Assembly: GCF_900090235.1 (NCBI RefSeq)
Contig: NZ_LT607750.1
Span: 6,088,501 to 6,152,500 of the forward strand
DNA: 64,000 nt
Origin: Micromonospora echinaurantiaca
Lineage (GTDB): Bacteria > Actinomycetota > Actinomycetes > Mycobacteriales > Micromonosporaceae
Reading direction: 5' to 3'
Positions within the stretch are counted from its first letter, which is position 1, and every line of letters begins with the position of its first letter. This document shows positions 25,090-31,650 of this stretch, piece after piece. The notes under the pieces were generated by a model, which was not told where the DNA came from, ran no database searches, and worked only from the letters and a program-made list of their open reading frames with translations. The position numbers were made by a program, and so were the translations under genes.

Positions 25090-26168
25090 GCCGGCATCCC
25101 CACGGTCATCCCCTCGGCCACGTCCGGGCCGCTGATCTCGACTCGGCCGGCGGCGAAGAGTCCGGTGGTGACCGCGACGATCCGGCTCCGGCCGGCGTCG
25201 ACCACCTCGATCCCGTAGCCGCCCTCGGCGAGCGCCAGCAGCGCTGCCACCGGCACGGTGAGCACGTCGGGGCGCTCGGCGGCGGTGAAGGTGACCTCCA
25301 CCGAGGCCTGGTCGTACCCGGCCAGCTTCGCCGGGTCGGTCATCGACACGGTGACCTCGATCTTCGTCTCCGCCTCCGCGGACTGTCCGGAGGTGCCGCC
25401 GGTGCCGGCGTCGATCACCGTCTGCACCGTCTCGACCTTGCCGCCGACCGGCCCGCCGTCGGGCAGGCGGACCTCGACCGCGCCGCCCTTCTTCGCCAAC
25501 CGCTGGTCGTCGACGTCCAGCTCGACGGTGACCAGCCGGCTGGTGCCGGTGTACGTGAGCACCGCCTGGCCCGGCTGGGCCGCGTCTCCGGTCGCCGCCT
25601 GGTGGCTCTCCACCCGCACCGCGCCCGGGGCGTAGACGATCCGGCCCGGCTCGACCCGCCCGGTCTCGGCCAGCCCCAGGTCGTCCTGCCACTGACGGAC
25701 CGCGTCGGCGGTGCTGCCGGTGTACTCGTCGTCGACGGTGAAGCCGTCGTAGCCGAGCGCCCGCAGGTTCCGCTCGAACTGCTCGACGTCGGCCCCCTCC
25801 ACCCCGGGCTGGAGCACCCGGTAGGCCGGCAGCGACCCGTGCAGCAGCACCACCGGGTCGTTGTCCACGGCGTAGAGCCGCCCGCCCCGCTTCACCGTCG
25901 TACCGGTGTCCGGCAGGGCGGTGATCGTCCCGGCCAGCCGGGCGGTGGCGGTGCGGGTGGTGCCGTAGCCCAGCTCGCCGTCGACGGTCTCGGCGTCGGT
26001 CAGCGTCTGCCGGGTGACGGTGGCGGTGGCCGGCGGGGCGGTGTCGGCGGCGGCGGTGCTCCGGTCGGTCCCGCCGAAGCCGACCGCCGCGGCGACCCCG
26101 GCGCCCGCCGTGACCACGACGGCGGCGGCCAGCGCGACCGTCCGGGCCCGGAGCCGGCGACCGCTCAC
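25086..26168 (-). CDS. Membrane-fusion/adaptor protein with peptidoglycan-binding domain
   Basis: 360 aa with a GTG start at 26168 that overlaps the lipoprotein stop (GTGA). N-terminal membrane segment ([20 protein letters not shown]), a lipoyl/barrel-sandwich half ([20 protein letters not shown]), then a PG_binding_1 domain at about 120-170 ([32 protein letters not shown]) inserted where Gram-negative adaptors carry a hairpin, then a beta-barrel and a C-terminal domain ([20 protein letters not shown]). In actinobacteria this type joins MacB exporters to the wall. Confidence 0.9.
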   Translation of the reverse strand: MSGRRLRARTVALAAAVVVTAGAGVAAAVGFGGTDRSTAAADTAPPATATVTRQTLTDAETVDGELGYGTTRTATARLAGTITALPDTGTTVKRGGRLYAVDNDPVVLLHGSLPAYRVLQPGVEGADVEQFERNLRALGYDGFTVDDEYTGSTADAVRQWQDDLGLAETGRVEPGRIVYAPGAVRVESHQAATGDAAQPGQAVLTYTGTSRLVTVELDVDDQRLAKKGGAVEVRLPDGGPVGGKVETVQTVIDAGTGGTSGQSAEAETKIEVTVSMTDPAKLAGYDQASVEVTFTAAERPDVLTVPVAALLALAEGGYGIEVVDAGRSRIVAVTTGLFAAGRVEISGPDVAEGMTVGMPA

Positions 26169-26692
26169 CGCGCGGCTCCCGCCATCTTCGGCGCGTACTC
26201 CCGGCACTTCTCCATCGCGGCCTTCACCTTCGGGTCCTTGACGTTCACCACGTCGAGCCGCAGCTGGATGCCGCCCTCCGCGGACGGGTCAGGGAACTCG
26301 GGCACGCCGTTCTCCCGCATGCAGGCGGCGAACTTCCGTAGCCGCTCCACCTGCTCGGGGTCGAGCTTGCGCTTCTCGCCGCCGTTGGGCAGGTGCTGGC
26401 GGCACTTCTCCATGGCCGCCTGCACCTTGGCCGGGTCGGTCTTCCCGTCGAACCGGAACAGCCGGCCGCCGCCGGGCTCCGGGTCCGGCACGTCGATCCC
26501 GTTCTCCCGCATGCACTCGGTGAACTTCAGCTGCCGTTCCTCGTCGCTGAGCTGGGCGGCGGCGGAGGCGGGCAGCGGTGACGCCCCGCCGCCACCGCCC
26601 GCCGTGGCCACCGCCGGCTCGTCGCCCGACCCGCCGCAACCGGCGACGGCCAGGGCGAGCAGCAGTGGCACCGCGAGTAGTCCTCGTCGCAT
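26165..26692 (-). CDS. Lipoprotein with duplicated CMRENG domain
   Basis: 175 aa. ATG at 26692 follows GAGAGGAAG. Lipobox VAGC. Two tandem units: [20 protein letters not shown] ending [13 protein letters not shown], and [20 protein letters not shown] ending [13 protein letters not shown], each about 60 residues with a Cys at both ends (probable disulfides). First gene of the export operon (lipoprotein, adaptor, ATPase, permease), divergent from the response regulator. Perhaps a substrate-capture or sensing subunit; function not known. Confidence 0.85.
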   Translation of the reverse strand: MRRGLLAVPLLLALAVAGCGGSGDEPAVATAGGGGGASPLPASAAAQLSDEERQLKFTECMRENGIDVPDPEPGGGRLFRFDGKTDPAKVQAAMEKCRQHLPNGGEKRKLDPEQVERLRKFAACMRENGVPEFPDPSAEGGIQLRLDVVNVKDPKVKAAMEKCREYAPKMAGAAR

Positions 26693-26795
26693 GACACGCT
26701 TCCTCTCCGGGCCCGACGGCGACCGCCGGGCATCCCCCGATCCGCCCGGCGGTCGCCGGACGTCCCGGTCAGTCGACGCCAAGGGGCGTATCCCG

Positions 26796-26831
26796 GGCGT
26801 AACCGCCGGCGTTAACGCCGGCGTTATCCGG
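26796..26831. promoter_or_regulatory. Three tandem 12-bp repeats in divergent promoter region
   Basis: Head-to-tail copies GGCGTAACCGCC (26796-26807), GGCGTTAACGCC (26808-26819) and GGCGTTATCCGG (26820-26831), the middle one itself palindromic. They lie in the 158-bp spacer between the export operon and the response regulator, ending 19 bp before the latter's start. OmpR-type regulators bind such direct repeats, so this is the likely target of the adjacent regulator. Confidence 0.65.
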
Positions 26832-26850
26832 GGCGGGGCACCATTGGCGG

Positions 26851-27507
26851 GTGAGGGTGCTGGTGGTGGAGGACGAGAGCCTGCTCGCGGAGAGCATCGC
26901 CGAGTGGCTGCGTCGGGAGGCGTTCGCGGTGGACGTCGCGTACGACGGCGACGCGGCGCTGGAACGCCTCGGCGTCAACGACTACGACGTGGTCGTCCTC
27001 GACCGGGACCTGCCGGTGGTGCACGGCGACGAGGTGTGCCGCGCGATCGTGGACAGCGGCGGCGAGACCCGGGTGCTGATGCTCACCGCGGCGGCGGCCG
27101 TACGGGAGCGGGTGGCCGGCCTGGCGCTCGGCGCCGACGACTACCTGACCAAGCCGTTCGCCCTGGTCGAACTCTCCGCCCGGGTGCACGCGCTGAGCCG
27201 GCGGGCCCGCCGCGCCGCGCCGCCCACGCTGACCCGGGCCGGCATCGTGCTCGACCCGGGCCGCCGGGAGGTGCACCGGGACGGCCGGTACGTGCCGCTG
27301 TCCCGCAAGGAGTTCGCCGTGCTGGTCGAGCTGCTGCGGGCCGAGGGCGCGGTGGTCTCCGCCGAGGAACTGCTGGAACGGGCCTGGGACGAGCACATCG
27401 ACCCGTTCACCAACGTGGTCCGGGTCACCGTCATGAAGCTGCGCCGCAAGCTCGGCGAACCGCCGGTGGTCGAGACGGTGCCCGGTGTGGGATACCGGAT
27501 ACCGTGA
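26851..27507 (+). CDS. Response regulator, OmpR/PhoB family
   Basis: 218 aa, GTG start. Receiver domain with acidic pair E7/D8, phospho-acceptor Asp51 (VVVLDRDLP), and Lys101 (YLTKPF). Winged-helix DNA-binding domain from about 125 (YVPLSRKEFAVLVELLRAEG to VETVPGVGYRIP). Probably controls the divergent export operon through the repeats upstream. Overlaps the kinase by GTGA. Confidence 0.95.
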   Translation: MRVLVVEDESLLAESIAEWLRREAFAVDVAYDGDAALERLGVNDYDVVVLDRDLPVVHGDEVCRAIVDSGGETRVLMLTAAAAVRERVAGLALGADDYLTKPFALVELSARVHALSRRARRAAPPTLTRAGIVLDPGRREVHRDGRYVPLSRKEFAVLVELLRAEGAVVSAEELLERAWDEHIDPFTNVVRVTVMKLRRKLGEPPVVETVPGVGYRIP

Positions 27508-28667
27508 AGCGCCTCTCCCTCCGCGCCCGGCTGACCCTGATCTACGGCGGCCTCTTCCTGGTGGCCGGGCTGGTCCTGCTCGCGGTCACCTACGTGCTGG
27601 TGGAGCAGCGCACGGCCCAGCCGTTCGGGGTGGCGCTGCGCGACGTCAAGCCGGTGGTCCAGGCAACGGAGACCAAGCTCAACGGCGTGCAGGCCGAACA
27701 GCTGCGGCTGCTGGTCAACAAGGCCCAGGACGACGCCCGCGACCAGACGCTGTACTCGCTGCTCACCCAGGGTGGGATCGCCCTGGTGCTGGTCTCCGTG
27801 GTAGCCATCGCGTTCGGCTGGCTGGTGGCCGGGCGGGCGCTGCAACCGCTGCACCAGATCACCGGGACGGCCCGGCGGATCGCCGGCGCCGACGTGGCCG
27901 GGCGGGGGCTGCACGAACGCCTCTCGCTCTCCGGGCCCCGGGACGAGGTGCGGGAGCTGGCGGACACCTTCGACGAGATGGTGGAACGGCTGGACCGCTC
28001 GTTCGACGGGCAGCGCCGGTTCGTCGCGAACGCCTCCCACGAGCTGCGCACCCCGCTGGCGCTGAACCGCTCGCTGATCGAGCTGGCCGTCACCCGGCCG
28101 GGCGCGTCCGAGGACGTCCGCCGGCTGGGCGAGTCGCTGCTCGCGGTGAACGAGCGGCACGAGCGGCTCATCGACGGGCTGCTCACCCTGGCCGACTCGG
28201 AGAACGAACTGACCGCCCGATCCCGGGTGGACCTGGCCGACGTGGTCGACCACGTGGTCGACCTGACCGTCAAGGAGGGCGACGGGCCGGCGGTGGCCCG
28301 GGAGCTGGCGCCGGCGCCGGTGGTCGGCGACCCGGTGCTGCTGGAACGCCTCACCACCAACCTGGTGGAGAACGCGGTGCGGCACAACGTCCCGGCCGGC
28401 GGCTGGATCGGGGTCAGCACCGGCGTACGGGACGGCCGGGCGACGCTGACCGTCAGCAACACCGGTCCGCTGGTGCCGGGCTACGACGTGGAGACCATCT
28501 TCGAGCCGTTCCGCCGGCTCTCCGGCGAGCGGGTGGGCAGCGGGCGGGGGTTCGGCCTGGGGCTGTCGATCGTCCGGGCGGTGGCCCGGGCGCACGGCGG
28601 CACGGTGACCGCCCGGCCCCGCGACGGCGGCGGCCTGGACGTCACGGTCGAGTTGCCGGCCGCCTGA
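27504..28667 (+). CDS. Two-component sensor histidine kinase
   Basis: 387 aa. Two membrane helices (about 9-33 and 88-108) flank a short extracytoplasmic loop of about 55 residues; HAMP-like linker (GRALQPLHQITGTARRIAGA); H-box NASHELRTPL with His179; N-box LVENAVRH; G-boxes GRGFGLGLSIVRAV. The small sensor loop suggests detection at or in the membrane, as in kinases that control peptide/antibiotic exporters. GTG start overlapping the regulator stop. Confidence 0.94.
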   Translation: MKRLSLRARLTLIYGGLFLVAGLVLLAVTYVLVEQRTAQPFGVALRDVKPVVQATETKLNGVQAEQLRLLVNKAQDDARDQTLYSLLTQGGIALVLVSVVAIAFGWLVAGRALQPLHQITGTARRIAGADVAGRGLHERLSLSGPRDEVRELADTFDEMVERLDRSFDGQRRFVANASHELRTPLALNRSLIELAVTRPGASEDVRRLGESLLAVNERHERLIDGLLTLADSENELTARSRVDLADVVDHVVDLTVKEGDGPAVARELAPAPVVGDPVLLERLTTNLVENAVRHNVPAGGWIGVSTGVRDGRATLTVSNTGPLVPGYDVETIFEPFRRLSGERVGSGRGFGLGLSIVRAVARAHGGTVTARPRDGGGLDVTVELPAA

Positions 28668-28669
28668 CA

Positions 28670-28705
28670 CTCGCCGGCCGCCCGATGCTCGCCGGCCGCC
28701 CGATG
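28670..28705. repeat. Two tandem 18-bp repeats between kinase and tadA
   Basis: CTCGCCGGCCGCCCGATG occurs twice head-to-tail (28670-28687, 28688-28705), filling the 39 bp between the convergent stops. Confidence 0.85.
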
Positions 28706-28706
28706 C

Positions 28707-29381
28707 TCAGCGGAAGAAGGCGCGCAGCAGGGCGGCGCTCTCGGCCTCCAGGACCCCGCCGTAGACCTCCGGCCGGTGGTTGAGCCGGCGGTCGCGCAGC
28801 ACGTCCCAGAGCGAACCGGCCGCCCCGGTCTTCGGCTCCCAGGCCCCGAAGACCACCGTGCCGACCCGGGCCAGCACCAGCGCGCCCGCGCACATGGTGC
28901 ACGGTTCCAGGGTGACCACCAGGGTGCAGCCGTCCAGCCGCCAGCGGCCCAGCCGCTGCGCGGCCCGGCGCAGCGCCAGCACCTCGGCGTGCCCGGTCGG
29001 GTCGCCGGTCAGCTCCCGCTCGTTGCGGCCGATCGCCAGTTCGGTGCCGTCCGGCCCGTAGAGCACCGCACCGACCGGGATGTCGTCGGCGCCGCCGTCG
29101 CCGGCAGCGTCGGGGCCGGTGGAGTCGGGGCCGGTGACCGCCACCTCCAGGGCCCGGCGCATCCACACCTCGTGCCGCTGCCGCCGGCCGGCCCCGTCCG
29201 GATCGGCCAGCCCTTCGTCCGCGCCCGGCCCGACCCGCCCGGCGCGGCCGGGCGTCGGCTGTCCCGGCCGTACGGTCTCCAGGGCGGGATCGGTGGCGTC
29301 GGCCGGCTCGCCGCCGTGCGGCAGGATCGGCTCTCCGCCGCCCGCCGGCACCGGCCACGGCCCGGACGGGTCAGACCTCAC
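28707..29381 (-). CDS. tadA: tRNA adenosine(34) deaminase TadA with long N-terminal extension
   Basis: Converts A34 to inosine in tRNA-Arg(ACG), essential for decoding. The deaminase domain contains zinc ligands HAEVLALRRAA and PCTMCAGALV with the catalytic Glu. The upstream part HEVWMRRALEVAV aligns with the HEYWM start of known TadA, so an internal ATG at 29162 would cut into the domain. I therefore keep the GTG at 29381 (224 aa), which overlaps the associated gene by 11 bp. The first 70 residues are Pro/Gly-rich and unusual for the family; an intermediate start is possible. Confidence 0.88.
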   Translation of the reverse strand: MRSDPSGPWPVPAGGGEPILPHGGEPADATDPALETVRPGQPTPGRAGRVGPGADEGLADPDGAGRRQRHEVWMRRALEVAVTGPDSTGPDAAGDGGADDIPVGAVLYGPDGTELAIGRNERELTGDPTGHAEVLALRRAAQRLGRWRLDGCTLVVTLEPCTMCAGALVLARVGTVVFGAWEPKTGAAGSLWDVLRDRRLNHRPEVYGGVLEAESAALLRAFFR

Positions 29382-29895
29382 GCAGTTCCTCGACCTCGTC
29401 GGCGCAGCCGAGCACCTCGCACACCTCGGCGGTGACGTCGGCCGGCATCATGCCCTCGTGCGCGCAGAGCGCGAGCAGCTTCTGCGCGGAGATGCCCAGG
29501 TCGGCGAGGAGGTCCGCGTCGCCCACCGGGTCGGCCTCCGGGTCGACGGCGGGCTGTTCGGTGTCGTCGTCGCCGGCGGCGGGCCGCGCCTCCTCGGGCT
29601 CGTCCAGCCCGGTGACCGAGGCCTTCAGGTCGCCCACCAGCAGGGCGCCCAGCCGCGACTCCTCCGCGTACGCCGAGTCGGAGCCGAAGACCCGCAGGTC
29701 CTCCCCCTCGTCCAGACGCAGGATCACCAGGTAGGTGTCGTCCGCCTCGACGAAGAGCAGCGACAGGTCCGCGTCGGGTTCCACGTCGCGCAGCCGGTCG
29801 GCGACCTCCTCGATGTCGGTGACCCCGCGCAGGCTGACCTCTTCGGCCGTCCAGCCGCTTTCGTCTCGCACCACGGCCGCAGCGAAGTACGACAA
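29371..29895 (-). CDS. tRNA adenosine deaminase-associated protein
   Basis: 174 aa, acidic, cytoplasmic. TTG at 29895 gives MSYFAAAVVRDESGWTAEEV, after GGGGGGA; a second TTG 12 bp earlier is possible. Conserved neighbour of tadA in actinobacteria, named only for this association; it contains LSLLFVEADDTYLVILRLDE and a long Asp/Glu/Ala linker. Function unknown. Overlaps the tadA start. Confidence 0.87.
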   Translation of the reverse strand: MSYFAAAVVRDESGWTAEEVSLRGVTDIEEVADRLRDVEPDADLSLLFVEADDTYLVILRLDEGEDLRVFGSDSAYAEESRLGALLVGDLKASVTGLDEPEEARPAAGDDDTEQPAVDPEADPVGDADLLADLGISAQKLLALCAHEGMMPADVTAEVCEVLGCADEVEELREV

Positions 29896-30024
29896 CGGTC
29901 CCCCCAAGGTTGCCTCGGCACAGCACGCCGACTCGTTACGCGTGCACGTTAGCCGGTCGGGTCGGCAGGCGACCGGTCAACGCCCCGACGGGCCGGTCAA
30001 TCCTGGGAAACTCGGCGTCGACAG

Positions 30025-30192
30025 TCAGCCGGCGACGCGACGGCGGGTGGCGATCAGCTGGCGGAGCTGCTCGGTGCGGGCCCGCTGCGGCCGCTCGCGC
30101 TGGCGTACCGCCCGGGCACCCGCCAGTTCGGCGAGGAGCTGCAGGCGACGGCGGCTCCGGTCAGGATCTAGCCGCGGGGTGGTCCAGGCCAT
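30025..30192 (-). CDS. Small basic protein, hypothetical
   Basis: 55 aa: ATG at 30192 and TGA at 30025. The protein is almost entirely helical and very rich in Arg (opens MAWTTPRLDPDRSRRRLQLL, closes with TRRRVAG), with a sharp heptad-like arrangement of Leu and Arg, suggesting nucleic-acid or ribosome contact. Ribosome site GGAGG lies about 13 bp upstream, rather far. Third-position G/C bias on this strand supports coding. Not recognised. Confidence 0.5.
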   Translation of the reverse strand: MAWTTPRLDPDRSRRRLQLLAELAGARAVRQRERPQRARTEQLRQLIATRRRVAG

Positions 30193-30281
30193 ACCGCCGA
30201 GGGTCCTCCAGTGACGGCGGCCACGTCAAGCCGGGATTCGCTGCGCAGCCGACCCACGACGCAGCGCAGCCGGGCGGACGG

Positions 30282-30671
30282 TCACCACAGCGGCCAGTCG
30301 CCGGTCGTCGCCCAGCGCACCGCCACGATCGCGGCGGCGATGCTCCACCCGCCGGCGGTGACGATCGCGATGCCGGTGGCCACCCCCCGGTCGCCGTACC
30401 GCACCAGCGCCAGCGCGGCCAGCCAGGCCAGCCCGCCGGCGACCAGGGTCCACCAGGCGTAGCTGCCGACGCCCGTGCCGAGCAGCCCGAAGAGCAGCAG
30501 CCAGGTGGCCGCGGCGGCGGCGCCGGAGGCGACGCCCGCGCCGGTGACCGGGTGCGGTTCGCGGTAGGTGGGCCGGGACGGCGGCCCGGCCGGGAAGAGC
30601 CCCGAGGGGGTACGCGGCAGCGCGCGGGACCCGGCGTCCGGGCCGGTCGGGAAGGTGGGTGGCGTGGTCAC
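30282..30671 (-). CDS. Small membrane protein, unknown
   Basis: 129 aa. GTG at 30671 with GGGAGG six bp upstream. About 45 residues of Pro-rich cytoplasmic leader, then four membrane segments (ATWLLLFGLLGTGVGSYAWW, LVAGGLAWLAALALV, GVATGIAIVTAGGWSIAAAI). No family recognised. Divergent from the M23 peptidase gene, 58 bp apart. Confidence 0.75.
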   Translation of the reverse strand: MTTPPTFPTGPDAGSRALPRTPSGLFPAGPPSRPTYREPHPVTGAGVASGAAAAATWLLLFGLLGTGVGSYAWWTLVAGGLAWLAALALVRYGDRGVATGIAIVTAGGWSIAAAIVAVRWATTGDWPLW

Positions 30672-30729
30672 GACGTACCTCCCCGGCGACGGTTCGTCCT
30701 CACCGTACCCACTCTGCCAGGATGACCGG

Positions 30730-31476
30730 ATGTCCTCGTCGACGATCGGGCGCCGCCGGGCGTACGCGGTCCTGCTGCTGCTCGTGCCGGCGCTGGCCAC
30801 CGGCTGCGCGACCAGCCGTCCGGTGCCCGGTGGCACCCCGGCCAGCGGCGGGCCCAGCTGGGGCACCGCCGGGCAGCCGGCGGCGCCGTCGGCCACGCCG
30901 GCCGCCCCGGCCCCGACCAGCGCCGGGCCGTCGGCCGCGCCGACCCGGGCCGGGCTGCGGCACGTCTTTCCGGTACGCGCGAAGAACGTCGCCTACCACC
31001 CGACCCACTCCGGGTACCCGGGGACGGACATCTTCGCCGACTGCGGGGAGCCGGTCGTGGCGGTCACCGACGGCACGATCCTGGAGGTCAGCCGGGTGGA
31101 CCGGTTCGACAAGCGGGGGCCGCTCGGGCCGTACAACGGTGGCCTGTCGGTGTCGCTGCTCGGCGACGACGGGGTGCGCTACTACGGCTCGCACCTGAGC
31201 GTGGTGGCCGGCGGCATCGATCCCGGGGTGCGGGTACGCGCCGGGCAGCGGCTCGGCGAGGTGGGCCGCACCGGCAACGCGAACAACGTCTGCCACCTGC
31301 ACTTCGGCATCTCGCCGCCGTGCGCCGGGCGGGACGGCTGGTGGATCCGCCGAGGCGTGGTCTGGCCGGCCCGCTACCTCGACTCGTGGCGGCGCGGCGG
31401 CAACCGGGAACCGGCCGCCGAGGTGGCCGCCTGGCACCGCAAGCACGGCTGCCCGAAGGCGCCGGCCGGCCGCTGA
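30730..31476 (+). CDS. M23-family peptidase lipoprotein
   Basis: 248 aa. Lipoprotein signal ending LATGC (Cys26), Ala/Pro/Thr linker to about 75, then an M23/LytM domain: zinc ligands in HPTHSGYPGTDIFADCG and HLHFG, with VRYYGSHLSVVAGGIDPGVR and GQRLGEVGRTGNAN typical of the fold. Extracellular; may cut peptidoglycan or be a non-catalytic LytM-type regulator. The first motif differs from the canonical HxGxD (here H-x2-SGYPGTD), with the Asp retained. Confidence 0.88.
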   Translation: MSSSTIGRRRAYAVLLLLVPALATGCATSRPVPGGTPASGGPSWGTAGQPAAPSATPAAPAPTSAGPSAAPTRAGLRHVFPVRAKNVAYHPTHSGYPGTDIFADCGEPVVAVTDGTILEVSRVDRFDKRGPLGPYNGGLSVSLLGDDGVRYYGSHLSVVAGGIDPGVRVRAGQRLGEVGRTGNANNVCHLHFGISPPCAGRDGWWIRRGVVWPARYLDSWRRGGNREPAAEVAAWHRKHGCPKAPAGR

Positions 31477-31524
31477 GCCGGGCGCCCCGGATTGGCAGAA
31501 TCCGCGCGCCGACACTCGGAAACA

Positions 31525-31576
31525 TTGACGCAAGTCTTGCCGTTCAGTTAACGTCCCGCGTCAAGAGAGCGCTCTC
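31525..31576 (+). promoter_or_regulatory. Promoter-like sequence with LacI-type operator before GH81
   Basis: TTGACG at 31525-31530, 17-bp spacer, TTAACG (weak -10). Then the 12-bp palindrome GAGAGCGCTCTC at 31565-31576, with the central CG typical of LacI/CebR operators and similar to the CebR consensus core GGGAGCGCTCCC. Position just after the start point fits repression of a sugar-degrading enzyme gene. Confidence 0.5.
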
Positions 31577-31650
31577 CGAGTTACCTTTCTTCACAATTCC
31601 GACTCAGCGCCACGGCCCGACCACCGGCGCCCGGCGCGATGGGAGGCACC

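Noticed and set aside
25602..28667. 1021-aa plus-strand frame
   Set aside because: Only the last 388 codons are the histidine kinase (start 27504). The rest is antisense to the export operon.
28707..29162. Shorter tadA starting at ATG 29162
   Set aside because: HEVW upstream of that ATG aligns with the conserved start of TadA, so this would truncate the domain.
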